A stretch of 37,475 nt of DNA from Kiloniellaceae bacterium (GCA_021776175.1 JAJFGJ010000011.1:1-37475), one strand, 5' to 3'. Positions 9,892 to 17,816 are shown, numbered from the stretch's first letter. Notes: generated by a model not told the origin, from the sequence alone. Numbers and translations: made by a program.

Positions 9892-9919
9892 AATACAAGG
9901 CTCCGCGCGGCGGTAAAGC

Positions 9920-10582
9920 CTAAGGCGCGACCGCCGCCTCGTCCAAGACCACGGACTTGGCTAGATAGCCGTGCACTTCCCGGTCCAATTCCACCAAGTG
10001 ATCGCGAAAGAAATGGTCGGCCCCTGGAATCATGGTGTGCTGAATCTTCAGGTTGCGCTGGCTGTGCAGCTTATCGACCAGCTTGGCGACCGAGGCCGGG
10101 GGCACGATCTCGTCCCGGTCGCCCTGAACGATCAGGCCCGAGGACGGGCAGGGGGCCAGGAAAGAGAAATCGAACATATTGGCGGGCGGTGCGACGGACA
10201 CAAATCCACTGATTTCGGGCCGGCGCATGAGCAACTGCATACCGATCCAGGCCCCGAACGAGAACCCGGCGATCCAGCACGCGCCCGCGTTCGGATTGAA
10301 GGATTGCAGCCAATCGAGGGACGAAGCGGCGTCCGATAGCTCGCCTTCACCCCGGTCGAAAACCCCTTGGGAGCGTCCCACGCCGCGGAAATTAAACCGC
10401 AGGACCGAGAATCCTTGGCGCGCGAACGATTGATACAAGGTGTAGACCACCTTGTTATTCATCGTGCCGCCGTGCTGAGGGTGCGGGTGAAGAATCAGCG
10501 CGATAGGGGCATTGCGGTCACGGCTATGCTGATACCGGCCTTCAAGCCGGCCGTCCGGGCCGCTAATGATTATCTCAGGCAT
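9920..10582 (-). CDS. Alpha/beta hydrolase, small serine-esterase type
   Basis: A 220-residue cytoplasmic alpha/beta hydrolase without a signal peptide. The nucleophile elbow is GFSFG (Ser108), the acid is in GDRDEIVPP (Asp155 or Asp157) and the catalytic histidine is in GADHFF (His190). The oxyanion-side phrase HPHPQHGGTMNNKVV is typical of this subgroup, which is annotated as dienelactone-hydrolase-like or simply alpha/beta hydrolase. The natural substrate is unknown. It is transcribed away from the cysE-iscR cluster, and in my recollection of alphaproteobacterial genomes it often sits beside iscR and cysteine desulfurase, so some link to sulfur or Fe-S metabolism is possible but unproven. 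A perfect palindrome lies 23 bases before its start codon. Confidence 0.88.
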   Translation of the reverse strand: MPEIIISGPDGRLEGRYQHSRDRNAPIALILHPHPQHGGTMNNKVVYTLYQSFARQGFSVLRFNFRGVGRSQGVFDRGEGELSDAASSLDWLQSFNPNAGACWIAGFSFGAWIGMQLLMRRPEISGFVSVAPPANMFDFSFLAPCPSSGLIVQGDRDEIVPPASVAKLVDKLHSQRNLKIQHTMIPGADHFFRDHLVELDREVHGYLAKSVVLDEAAVAP

Positions 10583-10605
10583 TGAATTAGAAAATCCCTG
10601 TAACT

Positions 10606-10621
10606 GGTAATTATTATTACC
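10606..10621. promoter_or_regulatory. Perfect AT-rich palindrome, candidate operator
   Basis: GGTAAT-tatt-ATTACC is a perfect inverted repeat in the divergent hydrolase/cysE gap, 23 bases upstream of the hydrolase ATG. It lies in AT-rich DNA unlike its surroundings. Its size and symmetry fit a dimeric regulator site; the regulator is unknown. Confidence 0.4.
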
Positions 10622-10649
10622 TTATTGCTCGAAATTATGGTTTAAACAA

Positions 10650-10667
10650 GGCCCCGTCGGGGCTTCT
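10650..10667. other. GC-rich hairpin in divergent promoter region
   Basis: A GCCCC-gtc-GGGGC stem, extended by a G-U and an A-U pair, stands between the palindrome and the cysE promoter. It resembles a small terminator without a proper T-run on either side. It could insulate the two divergent transcripts. Confidence 0.35.
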
Positions 10668-10689
10668 TGCGACGAGTTCGATCATATAC

Positions 10690-10718
10690 TTGACCATTTT
10701 TGTCGGAAAACCTATATC
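10690..10718 (+). promoter_or_regulatory. Promoter of cysE-iscR cluster with candidate IscR site
   Basis: TTGACC (10690-10695) and TATATC (10713-10718) are 17 bases apart and form a sigma-70 promoter about 90 bases before cysE. The stretch ACTTGACCATTTTTGTCGG (10688-10706) closely resembles type 1 IscR sites, in which a TTGAC half and a GTCGG half flank a T-rich centre, and it covers the -35 element. Repression by [2Fe-2S]-IscR is inferred from this layout. Confidence 0.6.
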
Positions 10719-10809
10719 CTAGACTAAGATTACCCGGATGTGCGCGATTCCGGCGACGTCGAAATCAGGACTAAGGCGACTTCCCAATGCTAGCACGAGG
10801 GACGAAGCG

Positions 10810-11586
10810 ATGCTCAAGATAATCCGGGATGAAATCGACGCCATGATGGCGCGCGATCCCGCCGCCCGCTCACGCTTAGAAGTGGTGCTTTGTTATCCCG
10901 GTTTCCAGGCCCTTATGTTGTTCCGGTTATCGAGCGCCCTTTGGCGCCGCGATTGGCGCTTGCTCGGGCGCTGGGTATCGCAGGTCAGCCGGACCCTGAC
11001 CGGCATCGAAATCCATCCCGGCGCGATCATCGGCCAGGGGTTGTTCATCGATCACGGCATGGGCGTGGTGATCGGCGAAACCAGCCGCATCGGCGCCGGC
11101 GTGACCCTCTATCACGGCGTTACCCTGGGCGGAGTCGCGCCCAGCGTCGACAGCGAAAACCAACGCGCCACCAAGCGGCATCCGACGCTGGAGGATGGTG
11201 TCATTGTCGGCTCCGGCGCTCAAATACTCGGACCGATCACGATCGGAGACTGCGCCCGGATTGGCGCCAATGCGGTGGTGACGAAAGATGTCCCCAGATG
11301 CGCCACCGTGGTCGGCATTCCCGGACGTGTGGTGAACGGGCGCGGCGCCCCGCGCAGTGAGGAAAAGCCGCGTTTCGTGGCCTACGGCACCCCAACCGGC
11401 GATGTGCCGGATCCGGTGGCGCGCGCGATCGAAGGCTTGCTTGACGAGGTGCAGACCCTGCGCGCCAGGGTCAATCATTTGGAATCGGCGCGCACTGGCG
11501 CTGGCGACGAAAGCGGCATCGAGACCGAGACGCCACCCGCCGCTTCTCCATCCGGGAACGAGGATCCCGCGAGCAAATGCTGCTAG
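10810..11586 (+). CDS. cysE: Serine O-acetyltransferase
   Basis: CysE transfers acetyl from acetyl-CoA to serine, giving the O-acetylserine used to make cysteine. The protein has the alpha-helical N-terminus ([21 protein letters not shown]) and a left-handed beta-helix of hexapeptide repeats from about residue 85, with [20 protein letters not shown] and [11 protein letters not shown] carrying the active-site histidines, so it belongs to the shorter EpsC-type group. The open frame runs 24 codons further upstream, but the ATG at 10810 has GAGG nine bases before it and starts where the family starts, giving 258 residues. The C-terminus carries a roughly 60-residue extension with a short heptad region and ends in Cys-Cys. 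It is first in a run with the IscR-type regulator and cysteine desulfurase, which would link cysteine supply to sulfur mobilisation. Confidence 0.93.
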   Translation: MLKIIRDEIDAMMARDPAARSRLEVVLCYPGFQALMLFRLSSALWRRDWRLLGRWVSQVSRTLTGIEIHPGAIIGQGLFIDHGMGVVIGETSRIGAGVTLYHGVTLGGVAPSVDSENQRATKRHPTLEDGVIVGSGAQILGPITIGDCARIGANAVVTKDVPRCATVVGIPGRVVNGRGAPRSEEKPRFVAYGTPTGDVPDPVARAIEGLLDEVQTLRARVNHLESARTGAGDESGIETETPPAASPSGNEDPASKCC

Positions 11587-11653
11587 TCGATATCTATCCA
11601 TTAAGCGAAGGCCAGGCGCGGCCCGGAACGCGCAAGAAACAAGGAGAGCCAAA

Positions 11654-12124
11654 GTGAAGCTCAGCACCAAAGGACGTTACGCGGTCATGGCGATGGTCGA
11701 TATCGCGCAATACAGCGACGGCAGACCCGTGCCCCTGGCCGAAATCGCCGAGCGTCAGGAAATATCGCTGTCGTACCTGGAGCAACTGTTCGCCAAGTTG
11801 CGCCGCGGCGGCATAGTCGATAGCGTCCGCGGCCCCGGTGGCGGCTATATGCTGGCGCGCGAAGCAAGCGACACGCGCATTTCCGATATCGTCACGGCGG
11901 TCGACGAACCGATGCGCGCGACACGCTGCACGCCGGGCCAGCCTTTCGGATGCCGCGCCAATCGCAGCCGTTGCCAGACCCACGAACTTTGGGAAGAGTT
12001 GGGCAACCAGATATACCTTTATCTGAGTTCGGTCAGCATTGACGATGTGGTGGCGCAGCGTGTTCTGGGCACCAGCGGTCTCATTCAATCCCAAGGCGGC
12101 GGCCCCGTTCAAGCGGCGCGATGA
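11654..12124 (+). CDS. iscR: Rrf2-family Fe-S regulator, IscR type
   Basis: IscR senses Fe-S status through a [2Fe-2S] cluster and controls cluster-assembly genes. The 156-residue protein starts VKLSTKGRYAVMAMVDIA, the standard IscR opening, with a winged-helix domain (recognition part SLSYLEQLFAKLRRGGIV, wing SVRGPGGGYML). Cluster ligands are present as Cys92, Cys100, Cys107 and His110 in the spacing C-X7-C-X6-C-X2-H, slightly wider than in E. coli IscR; RirA shares a related three-cysteine layout, so RirA is the main alternative. The GTG start at 11654 follows a perfect AAGGAG seven bases upstream; the longer frame upstream overlaps cysE. Genome context (desulfurase next, ferredoxin after) favours IscR. 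Confidence 0.88.
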   Translation: MKLSTKGRYAVMAMVDIAQYSDGRPVPLAEIAERQEISLSYLEQLFAKLRRGGIVDSVRGPGGGYMLAREASDTRISDIVTAVDEPMRATRCTPGQPFGCRANRSRCQTHELWEELGNQIYLYLSSVSIDDVVAQRVLGTSGLIQSQGGGPVQAAR

Positions 12125-12160
12125 CTGCCTAAGTGTCCACAGGTCCTAGTACACGACCCG

Positions 12161-13300
12161 ATGCGCGCCAGCTATCTCGATTATAACGCCACGGCGCCCT
12201 TGCGGCCCGAAGCCCGCCATGCCGTGATCGCGGCCCTGGCGCAACCGGGCAACGCTTCCTCGGTGCATGGTTTTGGCCGCGCGGCGCGCCAAGCGGTCGA
12301 GGCCGCGCGCGAATCCGTCGCCGCCTTGGCCGGCGCGCGGCCCGAACAAGTGGTTTTCACCGGCGGCGGGACCGAGGCGAACAACATGGCCCTGCGCGCG
12401 GCCCGGCGCGGGGTCGTCGCCTCGGCCGGGGAACATGATTCAGTTCTAGGCGCCTGCGCGTCGGGGTCTGCTATAGGCGCCTGCGCGCCCGTGATAGCAC
12501 CTGTGGATTCCAGCGGCGTTGTCGACTTGGAACAGCTCGCGCGTCTTCTGGACGGCGAAGCGCCGCCGGACGTGGTGGCGGTCATGTTGGCGAACAACGA
12601 AACCGGCGTCATACAGCCGGTGGCGGAGGCGGCGCGCATCGCCCATGGCCGAGGCGCGGTCCTGCATTGCGACGCGGTTCAGGCGGCCGGTAAAATTCCA
12701 CTGGATCTGACCGCCCTGGGAGCCGATTCGATGAGTCTCTCGGCCCATAAGCTGGGCGGTCCCCAAGGCACCGGCGCCTTGATCCTCCGCGCCGGGCACG
12801 AGATCGAGCCCCTGTTGCGCGGCGGCGGGCAGGAGCGCAACCGCCGCGCCGGGACCGAGAACGTGGCCGCTATCGCCGGCTTCGGCGCCGCCGCGCGCGC
12901 CGCATCGCGCGATCTGGATACCTTCATGGAACTCGCGGCCCAGCGCGACGATCTGGAGCGCCAGGTGCTTGCCCTGGCGCCGGAGGCCCGCGTTCACGGC
13001 GCCGCCGCGCCGCGCCTGCCCAACACCTCCTGCTTTGGCGTCCCCGGCTTGGCGGCCGAGACCCTGGTCATGGCGCTCGATCTAAGCGGTGTCGCGGTCG
13101 GCGCCGGTTCGGCCTGCTCGTCCGGCAAGGCCGCGTCCTCCCATGTGCTGCGCGCCATGGGCATCGGCGAGGCACGGGTGGCCGAGGCGATCCGGATCTC
13201 CCTCGGGTGGGCCAGCGGCGAGGAGGACATCGCGTATTTCATGGCCGCCTGGCAGACCTGCTTGAACCGGAACCCAAGCGTGAAACGCGCCGCTGTTTGA
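12161..13300 (+). CDS. Cysteine desulfurase (NifS/IscS group)
   Basis: This PLP enzyme takes sulfur from cysteine as a persulfide for Fe-S clusters and thiolated tRNA. Visible features over 379 residues: an N-terminal YLDYNATAPLRPEA, the cofactor loop FTGGGTEANNMAL (66-78), NNETGVIQP, the PLP lysine in SAHKLGGPQGTG (Lys197) and the mobile catalytic loop GSACSSGK with Cys319. The loop length fits class I (NifS/IscS) rather than SufS. It starts 36 bases after iscR and is followed by ferredoxin, so it belongs to the same unit. It could also serve mnmA, which lies 2 kb downstream in this window. No iscU or suf scaffold gene follows. Confidence 0.93.
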   Translation: MRASYLDYNATAPLRPEARHAVIAALAQPGNASSVHGFGRAARQAVEAARESVAALAGARPEQVVFTGGGTEANNMALRAARRGVVASAGEHDSVLGACASGSAIGACAPVIAPVDSSGVVDLEQLARLLDGEAPPDVVAVMLANNETGVIQPVAEAARIAHGRGAVLHCDAVQAAGKIPLDLTALGADSMSLSAHKLGGPQGTGALILRAGHEIEPLLRGGGQERNRRAGTENVAAIAGFGAAARAASRDLDTFMELAAQRDDLERQVLALAPEARVHGAAAPRLPNTSCFGVPGLAAETLVMALDLSGVAVGAGSACSSGKAASSHVLRAMGIGEARVAEAIRISLGWASGEEDIAYFMAAWQTCLNRNPSVKRAAV

Positions 13301-13377
13301 GAGGTCTGGTAGAGGCGACGCATTTCCATTAAACAACGCGGCCTCGACATCCAATAGATAAGCAGGAACACGACAAC

Positions 13378-13710
13378 ATGCCCAAATTGGTCTTCATCGA
13401 AGGAAACGGAACTCGCAAGGAAGTGGAAGCGCCTCTTGGCTTGTCCGTTCTTGAGATCGCGCATCGCAACGATATCGATATCGAAGGCGCGTGCGACGGT
13501 TCCCTGGCATGTTCGACTTGTCATGTGATCGTGGACGACGCTTGGTTCGACCGCTTGAAGACCGCCTCCGAGGATGAGGAGGACATGCTCGATCTGGCCT
13601 TCGGCCTGACCGCCATGTCCCGCCTAGGATGCCAGATCGTCATGACCGACGAATTGGATGGCCTGACCGTCAAGCTGCCTTGTGAAGTCCGAAACATGCT
13701 GCTCGGTTGA
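13378..13710 (+). CDS. fdx: [2Fe-2S] ferredoxin, adrenodoxin type
   Basis: A 110-residue electron carrier of the ISC/adrenodoxin type. The cluster ligands are Cys39, Cys45, Cys48 and Cys85 in the standard C-X5-C-X2-C-X36-C layout, within [16 protein letters not shown] and LGCQIV. The phrase [14 protein letters not shown] between them is the acidic partner-binding helix of Fdx proteins that feed electrons to Fe-S assembly. An AGGA lies before the ATG. It follows cysteine desulfurase by 77 bases on the same strand, replacing the iscU-iscA-hscBA block that separates these genes in classic isc operons. Confidence 0.93.
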   Translation: MPKLVFIEGNGTRKEVEAPLGLSVLEIAHRNDIDIEGACDGSLACSTCHVIVDDAWFDRLKTASEDEEDMLDLAFGLTAMSRLGCQIVMTDELDGLTVKLPCEVRNMLLG

Positions 13711-13741
13711 GGCGGCGAAAAAGAAATCCCGCGCTCACGAC

Positions 13742-14440
13742 ATGAAACCCGAATCAGACAGCGTTCTCACCAAGCTGAAGGCGGAAAGCGCACCGGAGTG
13801 GGCGGCCTACCTGGACCATGACTTCGTTCGCCGCTTGGCCGACGGCAGCTTGCCCGAGGCTTGCTTCCGGCATTATCTGACCCAGGATTATCTGTTCCTC
13901 ATCCACTTCAGCCGCGCCCATGCCCTCGCGGTTTATAAGGCCGGCGACCTGGACGACATGCGCCAGGCGGCGGCCACGCTGGACGCTTTGCTCAACACTG
14001 AGATGGACTTGCACGTGCGCTTTTGCGCCCGCTGGGGCCTGAGCGAAGAAGATATGGCCGCGATCCCGGAGGCGGATGCCAACCTGGCCTATACCCGCTT
14101 CGTCCTCGATACCGGGATGGCCGGGGATCTGTTGGACTTGCTGGTGGCGCTGGCGCCTTGCGTCTTGGGATATGGCGAGATCGGCGCGCGTTTACTGTCC
14201 AAGCCCTCGATCCCGCTGGAGGCGAACCCCTACCGCGAATGGATCGAGAGCTACGGCGGGCCCGAATATCAGGGCGTGGCCGAGGCCGCCGCCGCGCAGA
14301 TCGAGCGCGCCGCCCGCCGCCGTCTGGGCGTCATGCCCATCCAGTCGCCCCGTTGGCCGGGGCTCAGCCGCACCTTCCGGATCGCGACCCGGCTAGAGAT
14401 CGGCTTTTGGGATATGGGGTTGGCGCCCGCGGACACCTGA
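13742..14440 (+). CDS. tenA: TenA-family thiaminase II / aminopyrimidine aminohydrolase
   Basis: TenA hydrolyses aminomethyl-pyrimidines from degraded thiamine so the pyrimidine can re-enter thiamine synthesis. The all-helical 232-residue protein shows CFRHYLTQDYLFLIHFSRA (41-59; Asp49 corresponds to the substrate-binding aspartate), the catalytic cysteine in LAPCVLGYGEIG (Cys140) and the C-terminal glutamate in RLEIGFWDMG (Glu219). The frame reaches upstream into fdx, but the ATG at 13742 starts where TenA similarity starts. It lies 31 bases after fdx and may be co-transcribed. Thiamine salvage beside Fe-S genes makes some sense, since ThiC and tRNA thiolation draw on the same sulfur and cluster supply, but this link is inference. 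Confidence 0.9.
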   Translation: MKPESDSVLTKLKAESAPEWAAYLDHDFVRRLADGSLPEACFRHYLTQDYLFLIHFSRAHALAVYKAGDLDDMRQAAATLDALLNTEMDLHVRFCARWGLSEEDMAAIPEADANLAYTRFVLDTGMAGDLLDLLVALAPCVLGYGEIGARLLSKPSIPLEANPYREWIESYGGPEYQGVAEAAAAQIERAARRRLGVMPIQSPRWPGLSRTFRIATRLEIGFWDMGLAPADT

Positions 14441-14445
14441 GCTTA

Positions 14446-14628
14446 TCAGGCCGCCGCGTGCTTTCTTTGGGGCTGGGGAGCGCGGCCTTCGGCGGCGTCG
14501 ATATCTTCCATGAAGCGGCGCTCGGCGGCTTCGCTCAGATCGCCGTTCGCTTCGTTGATCTCCAACAAATGGCGCAGGCGGGCCGCCTTGACCGCATCCA
14601 CCAACTGCCTACCCATGTTTTGCCGCAT
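14446..14628 (-). CDS. Small uncharacterised helical protein (60 aa)
   Basis: A 60-residue gene read towards tenA, with only five bases between the two stops. It is supported by a near-perfect ribosome site, AAGGAGCTGAAT before ATG, which random frames in this window lack. The protein is predicted helical and charged (LRHLLEINEANGD, ERRFMEDIDAAEG) with a basic tail QPQRKHAAA, and has no signal peptide or membrane segment. I do not recognise the family. A start at Met5 is possible but leaves the ribosome site too far away. Confidence 0.65.
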   Translation of the reverse strand: MRQNMGRQLVDAVKAARLRHLLEINEANGDLSEAAERRFMEDIDAAEGRAPQPQRKHAAA

Positions 14629-14777
14629 ATTCAGCTCCTTTTCCTGGACGCGGTTATCGCCTTCATGGCCGATACCTGAGAATCGGGCCGGAACGGGCCG
14701 GATTTTCAGACGCCCCAGCAGACCAGAAAAAGGTTCAAATTAGATTTATGCGAACAATTGTAGATATTTAAGGCCGA

Positions 14778-15287
14778 TCAGGGGGCCGAGGCCTCGGCCG
14801 CGATTTTCTCGAATATTGCGTCCAGCTCCCCGGCCATGGTCCGCAGGGCCGCGCCGCCATCGGTATAGGGCGCGAAGACCGCCGTGGGGGTCTTGTAGCT
14901 AAGGGTCGCGGTGCCGTCGGCGTTTTCGGTGACATAGAGCCGGATGGGCGCCTCGATGCCGGCGGCGATGCTGGCCTCCAACATGCGGACCGCGAAATCC
15001 GGCCGGTACACGCCGATCACCATATTGCCGGGGATGGTCTTCTTGAGCATGGCCTTGGCGCCCAGGGTGGCGCTGGCGCGCGTGACCAGGCCCATCTTAT
15101 TGGCCTTAACCGCCGCGTCGACCCTGCCGATAAGCGCCTTATAAGTGTGCGGGGTTTTGGTCACCGACCAGCCTGTCATGGCCGATAGCTCGCCGCCGGC
15201 GGCCGGGGCGCTGAAGGTAAGGGCGGCGAACACGGCCAACGCAAGAAAGCGTAAGCCGGGGTATGAAATTAAAGAGCCACGATCCAT
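14778..15287 (-). CDS. DUF302 domain protein, exported
   Basis: The 169-residue product begins with a signal peptide: RGSLISYPGLR, a hydrophobic LALAVFAALTFSA and cleavage near PAAGG. The mature part matches the DUF302 fold: SVTKTPHTYKALIGRVDAAV, then NMVIGVYRPDFAVRMLEAS and a core of IRLYVTENADGTATLSYKTP, ending in a C-terminal helix. DUF302 proteins are compact periplasmic or cytoplasmic proteins of unsettled function, sometimes linked to heavy-metal or oxidative genes. The start at 15287 was chosen over 15344 because GGGAGGG lies just upstream and the signal peptide then has normal length. It is transcribed away from mnmA. Confidence 0.82.
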   Translation of the reverse strand: MDRGSLISYPGLRFLALAVFAALTFSAPAAGGELSAMTGWSVTKTPHTYKALIGRVDAAVKANKMGLVTRASATLGAKAMLKKTIPGNMVIGVYRPDFAVRMLEASIAAGIEAPIRLYVTENADGTATLSYKTPTAVFAPYTDGGAALRTMAGELDAIFEKIAAEASAP

Positions 15288-15431
15288 AAGGTTTTCCCTC
15301 CCGAAAATTAGAATAATTGTGAACCTCGGCACCAGATTACCCATAATCGCCGCCTATCCCATCTAAAATGACCGCGATCGAATAATAAGACAGGTGCTTG
15401 TGCGGGTGAACGCGGTGCCTATATTCGCCCC

Positions 15432-16556
15432 ATGATCGAGAACAGCCAGTATACCACGGTTCAACCGGGCCGCGTGGTCGTCGCCATGTCGGGCGGTGTC
15501 GACAGTTCGGTGACCGCGGCTCTGCTGAAGGAGCAGGGGCACGACGTGGTCGGCATCACGCTGCAACTCTACGACCACGGCGCGGCGGTTCAGCGCAAGG
15601 GCGCCTGCTGCGCGGGCCAGGACATTCACGACGCCCGCCGGGTCGCCGAACGTCTCGGCATCCCGCACTACGTGCTCGATTACGAGACCCGCTTTCGGGC
15701 CGAGGTCATGGAAGATTTCGCCGACAGCTATATGCGCGGCGAGACGCCGATTCCCTGCGTGCGCTGCAATCAGCGGGTCAAGTTCCGCGACCTCTTGCAG
15801 ACCGCGCGCGACCTGGGCGCCGAGTCCCTGGCCACCGGCCATTATGTTCAGCGGGTCGAGACGCCGGACGGCCTTGAGATGCACCGCGCGCGCGATCATG
15901 GCAAAGACCAAAGCTATTTCCTGTTCGCGACCACGCCCGATCAGCTCGATTTTCTGCGCTTTCCCCTGGGCGGCATGACCAAGAGCGAAACCCGGGCCCT
16001 GGCGGCGCGTTTCGATCTGCCGGTGGCGGCCAAGCCGGACAGTCAGGATATCTGCTTCGTGCCCCACGGCTCCTACGCCAAGGTCGTGGCCGCCCTGCGC
16101 CCCGGCGCTCTGGACCCGGGCGAGATCGTCCATCTGGACGGGCGCGTGCTTGGGCGCCACGAGGGGATCGTGCACTACACCATCGGTCAGCGCCGGGGCC
16201 TGGGTATCGGCGGCAGCGCCGACCCCTTGTTCGTGGTGCGCCTGGAACCGGCGGCGCGCCGCGTCGTTGTCGGCCCCCACGCGGCCCTGGCGCGCGATCG
16301 GGTTGGGGTCGGTGAAATCTCGTGGCTGGCGGCGGAACCCCTGACCGCCCAGGGACGCAAGGCCGCGGTCAAGCTGCGCTCGTCGCAGCCGGCGGCGGCG
16401 GCCATGCTTTACCCGGACGGGAAGGGGTGTGTCCTGGTGGTTTTCGAGGCCCCGCTGTTCGGTGTTTCTCCCGGCCAGGCGGCGGTATTCTACGATGGCG
16501 CGCGGGTTCTGGGCGGCGGTTGGATCACCGCGGCCGAGATGCGCGCCGCCGCGTAA
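15432..16556 (+). CDS. mnmA: tRNA-specific 2-thiouridylase MnmA
   Basis: MnmA thiolates uridine 34 of tRNA-Lys, -Glu and -Gln, using ATP and persulfide sulfur that starts at cysteine desulfurase. The 374-residue protein carries the PP-loop AMSGGVDSS (residues 18-26), the catalytic cysteine in PCVRCN (Cys112) and the second active cysteine in SQDICFVP (Cys208), followed by the tRNA-binding [13 protein letters not shown]. The N-terminal region has an additional ACCAGQD cysteine pair, usual in alphaproteobacterial members. The gene stands alone on the plus strand and is followed by tRNA-Met with its own promoter. Confidence 0.95.
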   Translation: MIENSQYTTVQPGRVVVAMSGGVDSSVTAALLKEQGHDVVGITLQLYDHGAAVQRKGACCAGQDIHDARRVAERLGIPHYVLDYETRFRAEVMEDFADSYMRGETPIPCVRCNQRVKFRDLLQTARDLGAESLATGHYVQRVETPDGLEMHRARDHGKDQSYFLFATTPDQLDFLRFPLGGMTKSETRALAARFDLPVAAKPDSQDICFVPHGSYAKVVAALRPGALDPGEIVHLDGRVLGRHEGIVHYTIGQRRGLGIGGSADPLFVVRLEPAARRVVVGPHAALARDRVGVGEISWLAAEPLTAQGRKAAVKLRSSQPAAAAMLYPDGKGCVLVVFEAPLFGVSPGQAAVFYDGARVLGGGWITAAEMRAAA

Positions 16557-16623
16557 GGCGAAGCCGCGGCCCAAATCGGGGTGCGCATGAAACAGGGTCT
16601 TGGGCGCAAACGCGGTCCGGCGC

Positions 16624-16653
16624 TTGACAGGCGCAGGGGGTGCCCCCTATATC
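16624..16653 (+). promoter_or_regulatory. Strong sigma-70 promoter of tRNA-Met
   Basis: TTGACA (16624-16629) and TATATC (16648-16653) are 18 bases apart, about 50 bases before the tRNA gene and after the mnmA stop. A full-consensus -35 in this GC-rich genome fits a stable-RNA promoter. Confidence 0.7.
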
Positions 16654-16704
16654 GCTCAATTCGCGCCCCATGGCCTGTGTGCCAAAGCGGGCGAAGGAAA
16701 TCGT

Positions 16705-16781
16705 GGCGGGGTAGCTCAGCTGGTTAGAGCAGCGGAATCATAATCCGCGTGTCGGGGGTTCGAGTCCCTCTCCCGCTACCA
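16705..16781 (+). tRNA. tRNA-Met (anticodon CAT), elongator type
   Basis: A 77-base cloverleaf with encoded CCA. The acceptor arm GGCGGGG pairs with TCCCGCT (two G-U ends), the D-arm is GCTC...GAGC, the anticodon stem GCGGA/TCCGC encloses the loop ATCATAA with anticodon CAT, and the T-loop is GGTTCGAGTCC. The first pair is G-U rather than the mismatch of initiator tRNA, and the anticodon stem lacks the three G-C pairs of initiators, so it is elongator Met. tRNA-Ile2 with a lysidine-modified CAT is less likely but cannot be excluded without a model search. Confidence 0.92.
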
Positions 16782-17348
16782 ATCCTTCAAAGCGCAAACA
16801 CCAACTTTTTTCCCCATCGCTTTTTAGGCGATAGCTCCGGCGTGTCACGCCGTCTCATGAATCCCCAGCGGCGGTGGGTGGGTTCATCGCGGAACCGGCG
16901 TGAGAGATGTCGATGAAGCGCTTCGAATGATCGAGGCGCGCTGCGTTCGTTAGATAACAGCGGTGCGATCGTTAGATAAGGTCAGCATGGGGTTTAGGCG
17001 AATTCATAATTTTTTGATTCGTGTTCGAATGCGTTGCCGCGAAAGGGAAGGCCGCCGGACCGGTGCCCCATCGCGATGAGTTCCAGGGTCTGCGCGTGGC
17101 GGCGAAACGAATTGTTGGAACGAAGGGCATGTGGCGATTCGCGCCGTGTATTCGCAACTCATGAATCAACATTTTGTGTTTGCGGGAATCGGCAATGGAT
17201 GTATAAGCGAACTGCTAGGCACGAGATATAGTAGCTCATGTTCAAGCTGTTACTAAGTCCGGTGGGTTTTCACATTAATTCCGATCCGCTTTGGACGAGG
17301 ATAACGCACACAACCACACCAGATCTGGATCCTGACGAGAGGTTGGCA
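16782..17348. other. Gene-free gap between tRNA-Met and the lysine-rich protein
   Basis: No convincing gene is visible in this 567-base stretch; the open frames here lack ribosome sites and protein-like composition. It contains a T-run after the tRNA (16805-16811), a perfect hairpin CGGCGTG-t-CACGCCG (16838-16852), and two copies of TCGTTAGATAA (16947-16957 and 16969-16979) exactly 22 bases apart. The lower half is more AT-rich and probably carries the promoter of the downstream gene, but I could not fix one. Confidence 0.5.
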
Positions 17349-17816
17349 ATGTCCGATGAACAAGATACGGCTCCGACAGTCGAGCCCGAGCCGGTAACGA
17401 AGCCGGCGCGCAAGAGCGCTGCTAAAAAGGCAGCGAAGAAGGCCGTGAAGAAAAAGCGAAAGGTCGCGAAGAAAGCTAAGAAGAAGGTCGCCAAGAAGGC
17501 CAAGAAGGTCGCCAAGAAGGCTAAGAAGAAAGTTGCTAAAAAGAAGGTCGCTAAGAAGAAGGTAGCGAAGAAGGCCAAGAAGGCCGTGAAGAAAAAGCGC
17601 AAGGTCGCTAAGAAGGCCAAGAAGGCCGCCAAGCGCAAGGTCGCGAAAAAGAAGAAGCCCGCCAAGCGCAAGGCCGCTAAGAAGCCGGCTAAGCGCAAGG
17701 TCGCGAAAAAGAAGAAGCCTGCCAAGCGCAAGGCCGCGAAGAAGCCGGCCAAACGCAAGGCCGCTAAGAAACCGGCCAAGCGCAAGGTCGCGAAGAAGCG
17801 CAAAGCCAAGAAGTAG
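17349..17816 (+). CDS. Lysine/alanine-rich histone H1-like protein
   Basis: A 155-residue protein with a short acidic N-terminus (MSDEQDTAPTVEPEPVTKPA) followed by about 130 residues made almost entirely of Lys, Ala, Val, Arg and Pro in AKKAKKKVAKK and AKRKAAKKPAKRK repeats. This is the composition of histone H1 tails and of bacterial AlgP/HctB-type nucleoid proteins, so DNA or RNA binding is inferred; no folded domain is present. The ATG at 17349 has GAGAGG six bases upstream; the longer upstream frame lacks such a site. The DNA is itself repetitive (AAGAAGGC and AAGCGCAAGG units), so length is likely to vary between strains. A hairpin terminator follows. Confidence 0.82.
   Translation: MSDEQDTAPTVEPEPVTKPARKSAAKKAAKKAVKKKRKVAKKAKKKVAKKAKKVAKKAKKKVAKKKVAKKKVAKKAKKAVKKKRKVAKKAKKAAKRKVAKKKKPAKRKAAKKPAKRKVAKKKKPAKRKAAKKPAKRKAAKKPAKRKVAKKRKAKK

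Noticed and set aside
15363..16574. 403-codon minus-strand frame opposite mnmA
   Set aside because: Codon-bias shadow: MnmA on the plus strand has all catalytic motifs, while this frame has none.
16972..17172. 66-codon minus-strand frame in the tRNA/lysine-rich gap
   Set aside because: No ribosome site, no recognisable composition or family; chance frame.
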